A DNA stretch of 64,000 bases from Fumia sp045645505 (GCA_045645505.1 JAZRIW010000013.1:1-64000); one strand, 5' to 3'; positions 37,525-46,841 are shown, numbered from the stretch's first letter. The notes: generated by a model not told the origin, from the letters alone. Made by a program: numbers and translations.

Positions 37525-38105
37525 TTTTATGGCAGAAATATTATGATATCCTTTCTGAAAAACTTTCAAAATCTCGCTATGAGCATTCTGTTGCTGTTAT
37601 GGAGAGGGCAGAGTATTTAGCTGAATTATATGATGTCGATAAGGAAAAAGCAAAGCTTGCAGGATTGCTTCATGATGTAATGAAGGATTTGGAAAGCAGA
37701 ATGTTGTTGCAATTCATAAACGAGTCTGCTATAATTTTATCAGTTGTCGAAAAAAAATCACCGCCCTTATGGCATGCTGTCGGAGGCTTTTTATATCTTA
37801 AGGACGTTTTAAATATCACTGATGAGGATGTACTTAATGCAGTCCGCTATCATACAACGGGAAGGGCAAATATGTCAGATTTGGAAAAGGTGATTTATCT
37901 GGCAGATCTTACTTCTGATGACCGTAATTATGAAGATATTCAGTATGTAAGAAAGCTTTCTGAAGAAAGCCTTAATAAGGGAATGCGTTATTGTATCGAG
38001 TATTTAATTGGTGATTTAATAAAAAAGGGAAAAATGTTACATCAGGATACTGTTGATTGTTATAACGAGCTTGTTATGCAGGAGTTGGAAAATAATGACA
38101 AATAG
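37521..38105 (+). CDS. yqeK: YqeK family HD-domain hydrolase (symmetrical Ap4A hydrolase)
   Basis: 194 residues. HD-domain phosphohydrolase with RYEHSVAVMERA, the HD pair in GLLHDVMKDL, AVRYHTTGR and YLADLTSDDR. Firmicute YqeK splits diadenosine tetraphosphate. Standard partner of nadD. Confidence 0.93.
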   Translation: MILWQKYYDILSEKLSKSRYEHSVAVMERAEYLAELYDVDKEKAKLAGLLHDVMKDLESRMLLQFINESAIILSVVEKKSPPLWHAVGGFLYLKDVLNITDEDVLNAVRYHTTGRANMSDLEKVIYLADLTSDDRNYEDIQYVRKLSEESLNKGMRYCIEYLIGDLIKKGKMLHQDTVDCYNELVMQELENNDK

Positions 38106-39114
38106 ATATAGAAAAAAAAGAAAGTTATCTTTTGCAGATAGAATTTTAATGTTTTTTTCGATTGTATTGATTATTGCTTCGGTTTGTTCAATCGGATATC
38201 TGACTTTAATGAATTGGAAACCTTTAGCTGATGATGATGTTACCAGTCTTGATGCGAGTATTCAAAACAGCGCCAATGTAAAAAAGAAGGTAACAAATTT
38301 TTTAATTAATGGTGTTGATTTTGCTGAAGGTACAGGACGTGGAAAGCTGACGGATGTTACTATGGTGGTCAGCTTTAATATGGAAAATGGAGAAATCAAT
38401 GTTTTGCAGATTCCGCGTGATACTTATATAGGTTCTGAATATCCTACGGGAAAAATAAACGCAGTTTATGGTAATGCCAGCAAAGGTGGAGTCGAAAATT
38501 TAGCGAGGGTTATTTATGACCGTTTCAGACTCCCTATTGACCATTATGTTATCATAAATATGGATGGCTTTAAAAATGTTGTCGATTCTATCGGCGGTGT
38601 TGAAGTCGATGTAAAAGAATCTTTTACTCTGGAAGGTGTTACAATTAAACCCGGGCTTCAGGTTTTAGACGGGATAAAAGCTGAGAAATTTGTACGCGAA
38701 CGTTACAGCAGAGGCGGAGATATTGGACGTATAAACAGTCAGCGTGATTTTATGGCGGCACTTGTTAAAAAGCTTATGAATCTTTCATTTAAAGAGATAA
38801 CTTCATTGACACCGGTGCTTATGAAAAATATTTCTACTGATATGAATGTAAAAACACTTCTTACTTTTGCTGAAAAAGCTATGAAACTTGATATGAATAA
38901 TATTAAATTCCATATGGTAGCAGGTGAAGGAGTATCGGTTAACGGATATTCTGTGTGGACTGTTCATAAAGAGGCGGTTGCTAAAACTTTAAATGAAAAT
39001 TTCAGGCCTTTTACTGATCCTGTACCTGCAAGTGAGCTCAATATTATTGAGGTTAGAAATACTACCAGTTATTATGACGAAAACAGCGATAATATAGAAA
39101 ATATTTTAAATTAA
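38095..39114 (+). CDS. LytR-CpsA-Psr (LCP) family protein
   Basis: 339 residues: short basic N-terminus, one membrane segment at about 18-38, extracytoplasmic LCP domain with MENGEINVLQIPRDTYIG, KINAVYGNASKGG, YVIINMDGFKNVVDSIGGVE and the arginine-rich ERYSRGGDIGRINSQRDF. LCP enzymes transfer undecaprenyl-linked polymers such as teichoic acids to peptidoglycan. The start at 38095 overlaps the end of yqeK by 11 bases, with GGAG upstream. Confidence 0.93.
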   Translation: MTNRYRKKRKLSFADRILMFFSIVLIIASVCSIGYLTLMNWKPLADDDVTSLDASIQNSANVKKKVTNFLINGVDFAEGTGRGKLTDVTMVVSFNMENGEINVLQIPRDTYIGSEYPTGKINAVYGNASKGGVENLARVIYDRFRLPIDHYVIINMDGFKNVVDSIGGVEVDVKESFTLEGVTIKPGLQVLDGIKAEKFVRERYSRGGDIGRINSQRDFMAALVKKLMNLSFKEITSLTPVLMKNISTDMNVKTLLTFAEKAMKLDMNNIKFHMVAGEGVSVNGYSVWTVHKEAVAKTLNENFRPFTDPVPASELNIIEVRNTTSYYDENSDNIENILN

Positions 39115-39131
39115 TGCTAGGAGGCTAATAA

Positions 39132-39488
39132 ATGGATTCAAAATCCTTAATGGAAAAAATTGTCACTATTTTAGATAGTAAAAAAGCCGGCGATATAAAA
39201 TCAATAAGAGTCGGTGATTTGACAATTTTGGCAGATTATTTTGTAATTTGTACCGGTACAAGCTCTACTCAGGTAAAGATGCTTACTGATGAAATAGATT
39301 ATCAGCTTGGACTTATTGGTATTGAGCCTCATAAGATAGAGGGATATCGTTCTGAAAATTGGATTGTTTTGGATTATACTGATGTGGTTGTTCATGTATT
39401 CCATACCGATACAAGAGAGTTTTACGGTCTGGAACGACTTTGGGCAGACGGTGAAAAAGTTGACATATCACATTTATTGACAATATAG
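39132..39488 (+). CDS. rsfS: Ribosome silencing factor
   Basis: 118 residues. RsfS binds L14 and blocks subunit joining under starvation. Family text: KAGDIKSIRVGDLTILADYF, VICTGTSSTQVKMLTDEI, GYRSENWIVLDYTDVVVHVF. Ribosome site AGGAGG. Confidence 0.95.
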   Translation: MDSKSLMEKIVTILDSKKAGDIKSIRVGDLTILADYFVICTGTSSTQVKMLTDEIDYQLGLIGIEPHKIEGYRSENWIVLDYTDVVVHVFHTDTREFYGLERLWADGEKVDISHLLTI

Positions 39489-39503
39489 CAAAGGGGTTTA
39501 AAA

Positions 39504-41918
39504 ATGAGTAAAAGCAGATATGATTTTCAGGCTATTGAGAAAAAATGGCAGAAATATTGGGATGATAACAAAACATTTAAGGCTTATAATGATTATACAA
39601 AGCCTAAATTTTATCCGTTGGTAGAATTCCCTTATCCATCGGGACAAGGACTTCATGTAGGACACCCACGTCCATATACTGCACTTGATATCGTTGCCAG
39701 AAAACGTCGTTTGGAAGGATATAACGTTTTATATACCATGGGTTGGGATGCTTTCGGTCTTCCAACTGAAAATTATGCTATTAAAAATAAAATCCATCCT
39801 GAAATTGTAACAAAACAAAACGTTGAAAGATTTAAAAGCCAGCTTAAATCTTTAGGCCTTTCTTTTGACTGGGACAGAGAAATTAATACTACCGATCCTA
39901 ATTACTATAAATGGACACAATGGATTTTCATAAAACTCTTTGAAGCAGGTTTAGCTTATAAGAGTGAAATGAATGTAAACTGGTGCACTTCCTGTAAGGT
40001 TGTACTTGCAAATGAAGAGGTTGTTGGCGGAGTTTGCGAACGTTGTGGCGGAGAAGTTGTTCATAAGGTTAAAAGCCAATGGATGCTTAAAATTACTGAG
40101 TATGCACAGAGATTGCTTGATGACCTTAGTGACGTTGATTATTTTGAACGCATAAAAGCTACCCAGATTAACTGGATAGGTCGTTCTACAGGTGCAGAAG
40201 TTGATTTTGAAACTACAGCCGGTGATACACTTAAAGTTTATACCACAAGGCCTGATACTTTGTTTGGTGCTACTTATATGGTAGTTTCTCCCGAACATCC
40301 TTTTATCGAAAAGTGGGCAGATAAGCTTACAAATATTGATAAAGTGCGTGAATATCAAAAGGAAGCTTCACGTAAATCTGACTTTGAACGTACTGAGCTT
40401 AACAAGGAAAAAACAGGTGTAAAACTCGAAGGTGTTATGGGAATTAACCCTGTGAATAATAAAGAAATTCCGATTTTTATTTCCGATTACGTGCTTGTAA
40501 GTTATGGTACAGGTGCAATTATGGCAGTTCCTGCTCATGATACCCGTGACTATGAGTTTGCAAAAGCTTTCGATCTTCCGATTATTGAGGTAGTAAAAGG
40601 CGGAGATGTAGAAAAGGAAGCCTTTACTGATTGCGAAACCGGTGTTATGGTCAACTCCGATTTCTTAGATGGTTTGACTGTTGAAGAAGCTAAAGAAAAA
40701 ATTAAGGAATGGCTTAAGGATAATAAAAAAGGTGAACCGAAGGTTAATTATAAGCTTCGTGACTGGGTGTTTGCCCGTCAGCGTTATTGGGGTGAGCCTA
40801 TCCCGATTGTTCATTGTGATGATTGCGGATATGTGCCTATTTCAGTTGATGAGTTGCCTTTAAAACTTCCGGATGTTGAAAGTTATGAGCCTACCGATGA
40901 CGGACAGTCACCACTTGCAAAAATTAATGACTGGATAAATACTACTTGTCCTAAATGCGGAAAACCTGCTAAAAGGGAAACTGATACTATGCCACAGTGG
41001 GCAGGTTCATCCTGGTATTTCCTGCGTTATTGTGATCCTGATAATAACGATTTCTTAGCATCAAAAGAAGCTTTGGATTATTGGATGCCGGTTGATTGGT
41101 ATAATGGCGGTATGGAACATACAACATTACACTTGCTTTATTCACGTTTCTGGCATAAGTTCCTTTATGACATTGGCGTAGTTTCTTATAAAGAACCGTA
41201 TAAAAAACGTACAAGTCACGGAATGGTTCTGGGTGAAGATGGACAAAAGATGAGTAAATCAAGAGGAAATGTTGTCAACCCCGATGATGTTATCAGAGAT
41301 TATGGTGCTGATACAATGCGCCTTTACGAGATGTTTATCGGTGACTTTGAGAAAACTGCTCCCTGGAGCAATAACAGCATTAAAGGTTGTAAGCGTTTTC
41401 TTGACAGAATCTGGTCGTTGCAGGATATTGTAATTGATGGTGAAAGCTATCGTAAAGAGCTTGAAACAGTATTCAATCAGACTATTAAAAAAGTTTCTGA
41501 AGATATTGAAACTTTAAAATATAATACAGCTATTGCTGCTATGATGGCACTTTTAAATGCTGTTGATAAGCTTGGAACAATAAATCGTGCAGAATATCGC
41601 GACTTGCTTATTTTGCTTAATCCTTTTGCTCCGCATATTACCGAGGAGTTATATGAAATTATGAATTTCGGCGGTAAAGTAAATGAGCAGAAATGGTTAA
41701 GTTATGATGAAGCAAAATGTAAAGAATCTACTGTAGAAATTGCTGTTCAGATAAATGGTAAAATCAGAGCTAAACTTGATGTTGATGCTGAAATTTCTTC
41801 TGAAGAAGCAATAAAATTAGCGAAAGCTGATGAAAAAGTTAATAATGAACTTAATGGTAAGAGTATCATCAAGGAAATCTATGTAAAAGGAAAATTAGTG
41901 AATATTGTTGCAAAATAA
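39504..41918 (+). CDS. leuS: Leucyl-tRNA synthetase
   Basis: 804 residues, class Ia synthetase charging tRNA-Leu. HIGH-like motif FPYPSGQGLHVGHPRPYTA at about 43-61, CP1 editing domain at about 220-400 with TTRPDTLFGATYMVVSPEHP, and KMSKS in GEDGQKMSKSRGNVVNPDD. Zinc-like cysteines WCTSC...CERC near 160 and CPKC near 480. Last gene of the rdgB-leuS cluster. Confidence 0.98.
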   Translation: MSKSRYDFQAIEKKWQKYWDDNKTFKAYNDYTKPKFYPLVEFPYPSGQGLHVGHPRPYTALDIVARKRRLEGYNVLYTMGWDAFGLPTENYAIKNKIHPEIVTKQNVERFKSQLKSLGLSFDWDREINTTDPNYYKWTQWIFIKLFEAGLAYKSEMNVNWCTSCKVVLANEEVVGGVCERCGGEVVHKVKSQWMLKITEYAQRLLDDLSDVDYFERIKATQINWIGRSTGAEVDFETTAGDTLKVYTTRPDTLFGATYMVVSPEHPFIEKWADKLTNIDKVREYQKEASRKSDFERTELNKEKTGVKLEGVMGINPVNNKEIPIFISDYVLVSYGTGAIMAVPAHDTRDYEFAKAFDLPIIEVVKGGDVEKEAFTDCETGVMVNSDFLDGLTVEEAKEKIKEWLKDNKKGEPKVNYKLRDWVFARQRYWGEPIPIVHCDDCGYVPISVDELPLKLPDVESYEPTDDGQSPLAKINDWINTTCPKCGKPAKRETDTMPQWAGSSWYFLRYCDPDNNDFLASKEALDYWMPVDWYNGGMEHTTLHLLYSRFWHKFLYDIGVVSYKEPYKKRTSHGMVLGEDGQKMSKSRGNVVNPDDVIRDYGADTMRLYEMFIGDFEKTAPWSNNSIKGCKRFLDRIWSLQDIVIDGESYRKELETVFNQTIKKVSEDIETLKYNTAIAAMMALLNAVDKLGTINRAEYRDLLILLNPFAPHITEELYEIMNFGGKVNEQKWLSYDEAKCKESTVEIAVQINGKIRAKLDVDAEISSEEAIKLAKADEKVNNELNGKSIIKEIYVKGKLVNIVAK

Positions 41919-41954
41919 ATATATATTTTGTGATATATAAATTAGTATTTACTA

Positions 41955-41984
41955 TTGACATTTTGGTATCACTTGTTGTATAAT
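41955..41984 (+). promoter_or_regulatory. Promoter of rpsU
   Basis: Consensus TTGACA at 41955-41960, 18 bases, consensus TATAAT at 41979-41984. Confidence 0.8.
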
Positions 41985-41989
41985 ATATG

Positions 41990-42122
41990 GTACAAATGTT
42001 GGTTTGCAATTGGATTTGCCTTGAAAGAGTCCGTTTTAAACGGAAGAGGTTCTCTTGCAAAGCATAAAACAGTGGCGGAACCGGCTTTTATAACCTCTGC
42101 CTCTGAGGCAAAGGGAGGGAAT
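41990..42122 (+). promoter_or_regulatory. Long structured leader of rpsU
   Basis: About 130 bases separate the promoter from the start codon. The leader contains CCGTTTTAAACGG flanked by AAGAG/CTCTT (about 42025-42058). A GCCTC/GAGGC hairpin with adjacent CCTC lies immediately before the GGGAGG ribosome site and could sequester it. This suggests autoregulation by a ribosomal protein, but no known class is assigned. Confidence 0.4.
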
Positions 42123-42125
42123 ATG

Positions 42126-42299
42126 ATGTCTGAAATCAGAGTAAAAGATAATGAATCTCTGGACAACGCTCTAAAGAGATTTAAAAGATCTTGTGCTAAA
42201 TCTGGTGTTCTTGCGGAAGTGCGTAAAAGAGAACATTATGAGAAACCTTCTGTAAAACGCAAAAAGAAATCAGAAGCAGCAAGAAAACGTAAGTATTAA
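42126..42299 (+). CDS. rpsU: Ribosomal protein S21
   Basis: 57 residues, strongly basic: MSEIRVKDNESLDNALKRFK to the Lys/Arg-rich end RKKKSEAARKRKY. The second of two adjacent ATGs (42126) is chosen for its seven-base distance to GGGAGG. Its own promoter and terminator make it monocistronic. Confidence 0.95.
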   Translation: MSEIRVKDNESLDNALKRFKRSCAKSGVLAEVRKREHYEKPSVKRKKKSEAARKRKY

Positions 42300-42312
42300 T
42301 AGGTTACGTAAT

Positions 42313-42339
42313 AAAAAGCGAGCGATATGCTCGCTTTTT
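42313..42339 (+). terminator. Terminator of rpsU
   Basis: AAAAAGCGAGC at 42313-42323 pairs with GCTCGCTTTTT at 42329-42339. Confidence 0.92.
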
Positions 42340-42368
42340 GATTTATTCGTAAATCGAAAGGGGTTATT

Positions 42369-42875
42369 ATGTCAATTTTTAAGCCTGCAAGGATGTTTAA
42401 ATCCGTTATGGATATAAAGGCACAATTCCTTAAAGAAAATGACATCAGACTCATTTTGCTTGATGTTGATAATACTCTTACTACCCATAATAATCCTGTA
42501 CCTGCAAAAGGTGTGGAGGAATGGCTTAAAAGCTTGGAAGAATTTGGTATTAAAGCTTTGATATTTTCAAACAATAAGGAAGAAAGAGTATCGCCTTTTG
42601 CAAAAAAAATAGAGCTTGATTATTGCCCCCGTGCTTGTAAACCACTTACTTTTAAAATTAAAAAAATTTGTATTAAGTATAATGTGCCAAAAGATAAGGT
42701 TGCAATTATAGGCGACCAGATTTTTACTGATATTCTTTGCGGTAATTTAAAAGGAATAAAGAGTTTTTTGGTTGAGCCTTATGAATTTGAAAGTGGTTTC
42801 TTTTTTAAACTTAAAAGAAGATTTGAAAAACCTATATTAAAATCTTGTCGTAACGGAGAACGCTATGAAAGTTAG
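42369..42875 (+). CDS. YqeG family HAD phosphatase
   Basis: 168 residues of the HAD class IIIA group. Nucleophile motif LLDVDNTLTTHNN near residue 32, second motif ALIFSNNKEERV, and third motif KVAIIGDQIFTDILCGN. Conserved in Firmicutes and usually near ribosome-assembly or shikimate genes; physiological substrate uncertain. It overlaps the next gene by 11 bases. Confidence 0.9.
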   Translation: MSIFKPARMFKSVMDIKAQFLKENDIRLILLDVDNTLTTHNNPVPAKGVEEWLKSLEEFGIKALIFSNNKEERVSPFAKKIELDYCPRACKPLTFKIKKICIKYNVPKDKVAIIGDQIFTDILCGNLKGIKSFLVEPYEFESGFFFKLKRRFEKPILKSCRNGERYES

Positions 42876-43722
42876 ATTTGGTACTGCCGGAAAATCCGAC
42901 AGTTTTGAAAAGTTAGGATATAAGGGTACTACCGATATTGCCGATTATATTATGCATTTTAATTTGAATGCATTTGAATATCAGTGCGGCAGAGGAGTGC
43001 GTATTAATGAGGAATCGGTGAAAAAGTTAGGTGAAGATGCATTAAAAAATGATATTGCGTTAAGCCTTCATTCACCTTATTATATTTCGCTTTCTTCAGT
43101 TGAAGAAGAAAAGAGAAATAACAGTATAAATTATATAGTAGATAGCGCTAAGGCTTCACGTTTGATGGGTGCTGACAGAATAGTTGTACATTCCGGTTCT
43201 TGCGGTAAATTAAGTAGAGAAGAAGCACTTAGTCTTGCTAAAGATACTTTGAAAAAAGCACTCAATACACTTGATGAATTATCGTTATCTGATATTTCAA
43301 TTTGCCCTGAGACTATGGGGAAGATAAATCAGCTTGGTACTTTAGAAGAAGTTATTGAGCTTTGTAAAACAGACGAAAGATTAATTCCCTGTATTGATTT
43401 CGGGCATTTGTATGCACGTACTTTCGGTGGAATAAATGGTGAAAAGGATTATAAAGAAATTTTTGATAAGATTGAAAATGGATTGGGATATGAAAGACTT
43501 AAAAATTTCCATTCACATTTTTCAAAGATAGAATATACAGAAAAAGGTGGCGAAAAATGCCATCTGACTTTTGATAATACTCTTTACGGGCCACAGTTTG
43601 AGCCACTTATGGAACTTGTTTTAAAAAGAGGATTGACACCTCGTTTTATCTGTGAGTCTGCCGGTACACAAGCAGAAGATGCATCAGCTATGAAGAAATA
43701 CTATGAAAGCATAGGAGGATAA
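42865..43722 (+). CDS. TIM-barrel protein of the endonuclease IV/AP-endonuclease 2 family
   Basis: 285 residues. Metal-binding motifs of the endonuclease IV fold are seen: LSLHSPYYISL, RIVVHSGSCG, SICPETMGK, CIDFGHLYART, FHSHFSKIEYTEKG and FICESAG. Endonuclease IV repairs abasic sites, but this branch is diverged and could act on sugars (xylose-isomerase-like barrel). Its start lies inside the yqeG end. Confidence 0.8.
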   Translation: MKVRFGTAGKSDSFEKLGYKGTTDIADYIMHFNLNAFEYQCGRGVRINEESVKKLGEDALKNDIALSLHSPYYISLSSVEEEKRNNSINYIVDSAKASRLMGADRIVVHSGSCGKLSREEALSLAKDTLKKALNTLDELSLSDISICPETMGKINQLGTLEEVIELCKTDERLIPCIDFGHLYARTFGGINGEKDYKEIFDKIENGLGYERLKNFHSHFSKIEYTEKGGEKCHLTFDNTLYGPQFEPLMELVLKRGLTPRFICESAGTQAEDASAMKKYYESIGG

Positions 43723-43726
43723 ATTT

Positions 43727-44161
43727 ATGAAAAAACATATTTTGGTTATCCATGGACCTAATCTTAATTTATTGGGAGAACGAGAAAGTAATTTTTACGG
43801 TAATGATTCTTTTGATTCAATAAATAAAGAAATACGTGATTTTGCAGAATCGTTGGGGCTTTCATGTGAGATATATCAATCCAATATCGAGGGTGAAATA
43901 ATCAACAAAATTCAGGCTGAACGTTTTAATTGTGATGGAATAGTTGCCAATATGGGAGCATACACTCATTACAGTTATGCAATAAGAGAGGCTATTGCAG
44001 ATTCTAAAAAGCCCTGCATAGAAGTTCATATGTCAAATGTTATGGGCAGAGAAGAATTCAGAAGCAAATCGGTGATTGCACCTGTTTGTGTAGGACAGAT
44101 AAGCGGATTCGGAAAGTACAGTTATCTTTTGGCAATAGAGGGAATTAACAAATTAATTTGA
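43727..44161 (+). CDS. aroQ: 3-dehydroquinate dehydratase, type II
   Basis: 144 residues. Third step of the shikimate pathway. Signatures: IHGPNLNLLGERE near the N-terminus with the catalytic Tyr in ESNFYG, EIINKIQAERFNCDGIVANM, GAYTHYSYAIREA and EVHMSNVMGREEFR. Ribosome site AGGAGG four bases after the previous stop. Confidence 0.96.
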   Translation: MKKHILVIHGPNLNLLGERESNFYGNDSFDSINKEIRDFAESLGLSCEIYQSNIEGEIINKIQAERFNCDGIVANMGAYTHYSYAIREAIADSKKPCIEVHMSNVMGREEFRSKSVIAPVCVGQISGFGKYSYLLAIEGINKLI

Positions 44162-44220
44162 TGATTTTATAAAATTTTTAATAAAAAAATGTGTTTTTAG
44201 GAGAAATTTTCATTTTTCTA

Positions 44221-44249
44221 TTGCAAAAATCTGAAGTTTACTGTAAAAT
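44221..44249 (+). promoter_or_regulatory. Promoter of efp
   Basis: TTGCAA at 44221-44226, 17 bases, TAAAAT at 44244-44249, about 55 bases ahead of efp. Confidence 0.55.
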
Positions 44250-44304
44250 TATAAGAGTAAGAAAATGTAAATTTACAGATATTTAAATAATTGGAGGTTT
44301 ATCA

Positions 44305-44862
44305 ATGATATCAGCAGGCGATTTTAAAAATGGTTTAACTTTTGATATGGACGGGGAAGTAATGCAGATTGTAGAATTCCAGCATGTAAAACCCGGTAAA
44401 GGTGCTGCCTTTGTACGTACAAAAATCAGAAACATCGTTACAGGTGCAGTAACAGAAAGAACTTTTAACCCTACTGAAAAATTCCCCCCTGCTTTCGTAG
44501 AACGCAGAGAAATGGAATATTTGTATAATGATGAAAACTTGTACTATTTTATGGATAGTGAAACTTATGAACAGGAAGCTATTGACGGTAAGAATTTAGA
44601 TGATAGCTTTAAATTCGTTAAGGAGAATATGATTGTTAAGGTGTTGTCCTATAAAGGCAATGTATTTGGCGTAGAAGCTCCTAACTTTGTAACTTTGCAG
44701 GTTGCAAAGACAGATCCCGGATTTAAGGGTAATACTGCTACTAATGCAACAAAACCTGCTGTTTTGGAAACAGGTGCTGAAATCAAAGTTCCTTTATTTA
44801 TCGATGAAGGAGAAATGATTAACGTTGATACACGTACAGGCGAATATATGTCACGTGCATAA
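44305..44862 (+). CDS. efp: Elongation factor P
   Basis: 185 residues, three beta-barrel domains; relieves ribosome stalling at polyproline. VEFQHVKPGKGAAFVRTKIR contains the tip-loop Lys at about residue 32. C-terminal GEMINVDTRTGEYMSRA is typical. No modification enzymes (epmA or ymfI) are adjacent. Confidence 0.97.
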   Translation: MISAGDFKNGLTFDMDGEVMQIVEFQHVKPGKGAAFVRTKIRNIVTGAVTERTFNPTEKFPPAFVERREMEYLYNDENLYYFMDSETYEQEAIDGKNLDDSFKFVKENMIVKVLSYKGNVFGVEAPNFVTLQVAKTDPGFKGNTATNATKPAVLETGAEIKVPLFIDEGEMINVDTRTGEYMSRA

Positions 44863-44919
44863 TGTTGATTAAATTATTTTAAGTTTATCATACTATTTTA
44901 TATAAGGAGGTTATGTAGA

Positions 44920-45333
44920 ATGGATTTATTGGAAAAAGTTGCATATTTAAAAGGTATGCTCAGCGGAATGGATTTGGACGAGGATAAAAAAGAAACCCGT
45001 CTTATTTCTGCAATAATTGATGTTGTTGATGATTTGGCTGCTTCTGTTACTGATTTAGAGGAAGAAACCAATGAGATGTGTGAACTTATCGATATTATTG
45101 ATGAGGATTTGGGCGAGGTTGAACAGGTTGTTTTCGACGTTGATGATGACGATTTCGAAGATGATATGTACGAGGCTACTTGTCCTACATGTGGCGAAAT
45201 CCTTTGCATTGATGAGGATATGCTTGATGAAGGTGAAATGACTTGCCCCGCTTGCGGAGAGTCAATTGAGTTTGACTTGGAACTCGGTGATTGCGATTGC
45301 GATTGTTGCAGTGAAGAGTGTGATTGCGAATAA
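44920..45333 (+). CDS. Acidic zinc-ribbon protein (CD1247-type N-terminal domain)
   Basis: 137 residues, very acidic. The helical N-terminus (MDLLEKVAYLKGMLSGMDLD) matches a domain known from Clostridioides CD1247-like proteins. Two CPxCGE pairs (CPTCGEIL and CPACGESI) form a zinc ribbon, followed by a terminal cluster CDCDCCSEECDCE. It follows efp by 57 bases with an AGGAGG site. Conserved in Clostridia next to efp; function not known, metal binding is inferred. Confidence 0.75.
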   Translation: MDLLEKVAYLKGMLSGMDLDEDKKETRLISAIIDVVDDLAASVTDLEEETNEMCELIDIIDEDLGEVEQVVFDVDDDDFEDDMYEATCPTCGEILCIDEDMLDEGEMTCPACGESIEFDLELGDCDCDCCSEECDCE

Positions 45334-45338
45334 TTTTT

Positions 45339-45370
45339 AAGCACCTACGTAAATACGTAGGTGCTTTTTA
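45339..45370. terminator. Bidirectional terminator
   Basis: AAGCACCTACGT (45339-45350) pairs with ACGTAGGTGCTT (45355-45366) and is followed by TTTT; A/T tracts on both sides serve the convergent genes. Confidence 0.9.
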
Positions 45371-45386
45371 TTTATAATATTTATCT

Positions 45387-45950
45387 TTAATTAGTTTTTT
45401 TGTAAATGCTTGTTTTTTCAAGTATAGGTCTTATAATCTGATAAAGAATTACCGATATAACTAAGGCAAGGGTTCCATTTATAAAAGAAATCGGAGCTTT
45501 GAAAATTACATCTGTGAAAGCTGTCTCGATTGCACTTCCCAATATTATATTTTTGAAAAAAGAATATGTAAGATATAAAACAATATAAGAATATATTCCG
45601 CATGCTGCACCGATAATGTTTAATACGAGGTTTTTACCATTGTTGTTTTTAAGTCTCGGAATGGCACCTGCTAAAAATCCCATAACAAATTTATTTATAA
45701 ATGTCGATGGTGCACTTGTTGCCCAGCCTGTTAAAAGGTCAAATACTGCGGAACCTATTCCTGAAGCAAGTCCTCCTCTGATTTTTCCTAAAAGCAGTCC
45801 GGAAAGAAGACAAAAAATATTTCCTAAATGTATCATAGTTTTTCCGATCGGTGTAGGAATTTCAATTCTGAAAAGCGTTCCGACGTAACAGAGCGCTGCC
45901 ATTAAACCTATAAGTACAAGGTCGTAAATTGTGAATTTTTTTTGTTTCAT
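45387..45950 (-). CDS. ECF transporter S component, probable vitamin B6 type
   Basis: 187 residues with about six hydrophobic segments. Starts MKQKKFTIYDLVLIGLMAAL, as in ECF substrate-binding (S) components, and has HLGNIFCLLSGLLLGKIRGG and GSAVFDLLTGWATSAPSTFI. S components pair with a shared EcfAT module encoded elsewhere. Its position 27 bases behind pyridoxamine kinase suggests B6 vitamers as ligand, an inference from context. Confidence 0.78.
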   Translation of the reverse strand: MKQKKFTIYDLVLIGLMAALCYVGTLFRIEIPTPIGKTMIHLGNIFCLLSGLLLGKIRGGLASGIGSAVFDLLTGWATSAPSTFINKFVMGFLAGAIPRLKNNNGKNLVLNIIGAACGIYSYIVLYLTYSFFKNIILGSAIETAFTDVIFKAPISFINGTLALVISVILYQIIRPILEKTSIYKKTN

Positions 45951-45977
45951 TTTTAATTCCTTCTTTGTTTTTAAAAA

Positions 45978-46841
45978 TTAAAGACGACGATACCTGTCAA
46001 GAGTTTGTTCTCTTGTAAGTAATGAAAGGCAAGACTCAAACATGACACCGTATCGGGTATCACTGCCATAGCTGAAAGTTGTGCGGATTGCAATTTCCAA
46101 GAACCTTGTTGCACGTTCGATTGCCATAGGCAAACTGTCACCGTTCATGATAGAACCAACCAGCACGGATGCGAAAATATCACCTGTGCCGGGGTAGGAA
46201 ACGGGAACGTAGTTGCAGTCAACACGCCAGTATTCACCACGTTCTTTATCAAAACCCACATTAACCATTTTACCGTCTGCTGATTCAAGACCTGTTACAG
46301 CAACATATTTGGGCCCTAATTCACTTAAACGTGACAGAATACTTTTAATTTCTGATTGCCTTAATGGTGTGGCAGGATATGGTTCATTTAAAAGAATACA
46401 TGCTTCGGTAAGATTAGGGGTAATCATATCGGCGATTGCCACAAGTTCGCTCATGCGTTTGCACATATCTGCAGTATATGTGCGATAAGCTTTTCCATTG
46501 TCACCCATAACAGGATCCACTACTTTAAAGGCGTTTGGAAAAGAGGAGAAATAACTGAGGCAGTGATCTATTTGTTGCAGTGAACCTAAAAAACCACTAT
46601 ATATACATTCAAAATCAAGATTCAACTTTTTATAATGATTTAAAGTGGGTTCAAGATAATCAGTTAAGTCTCTGAATTCTACTTCACCTAAACCACCTGT
46701 ATGGGTAGAAAGTACCGCTGTAACAACAGGACATACTTGTACCTTCATAGCAGAAAGTGTAGGGAGAATAACAGATAGCGAACATCTGCCGAATCCCGAT
46801 AAATCGTGTATAGCAACAACACGAGGTGGTCTTTTTAACAT
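45978..46841 (-). CDS. Pyridoxamine/pyridoxal kinase
   Basis: 287 residues of the ribokinase-fold PdxY/PdxK group; phosphorylates B6 vitamers taken up from outside. Signatures: IHDLSGFGRCSLSVILPTLS, VVDPVMGDNGKAY, ITPNLTEACILLNEPY and the catalytic SYPGTGDIFASVLVG with its Asp base. Start ATG at 46841 follows GGAGG. Forms a two-gene operon with the S component. Confidence 0.9.
   Translation of the reverse strand: MLKRPPRVVAIHDLSGFGRCSLSVILPTLSAMKVQVCPVVTAVLSTHTGGLGEVEFRDLTDYLEPTLNHYKKLNLDFECIYSGFLGSLQQIDHCLSYFSSFPNAFKVVDPVMGDNGKAYRTYTADMCKRMSELVAIADMITPNLTEACILLNEPYPATPLRQSEIKSILSRLSELGPKYVAVTGLESADGKMVNVGFDKERGEYWRVDCNYVPVSYPGTGDIFASVLVGSIMNGDSLPMAIERATRFLEIAIRTTFSYGSDTRYGVMFESCLSLLTREQTLDRYRRL

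Noticed and set aside
44898..45344. A minus-strand Ser-rich frame of 148 codons
   Set aside because: Mirror of the Asp/Glu-rich zinc-ribbon gene; the plus-strand gene has an AGGAGG site and a recognisable domain.
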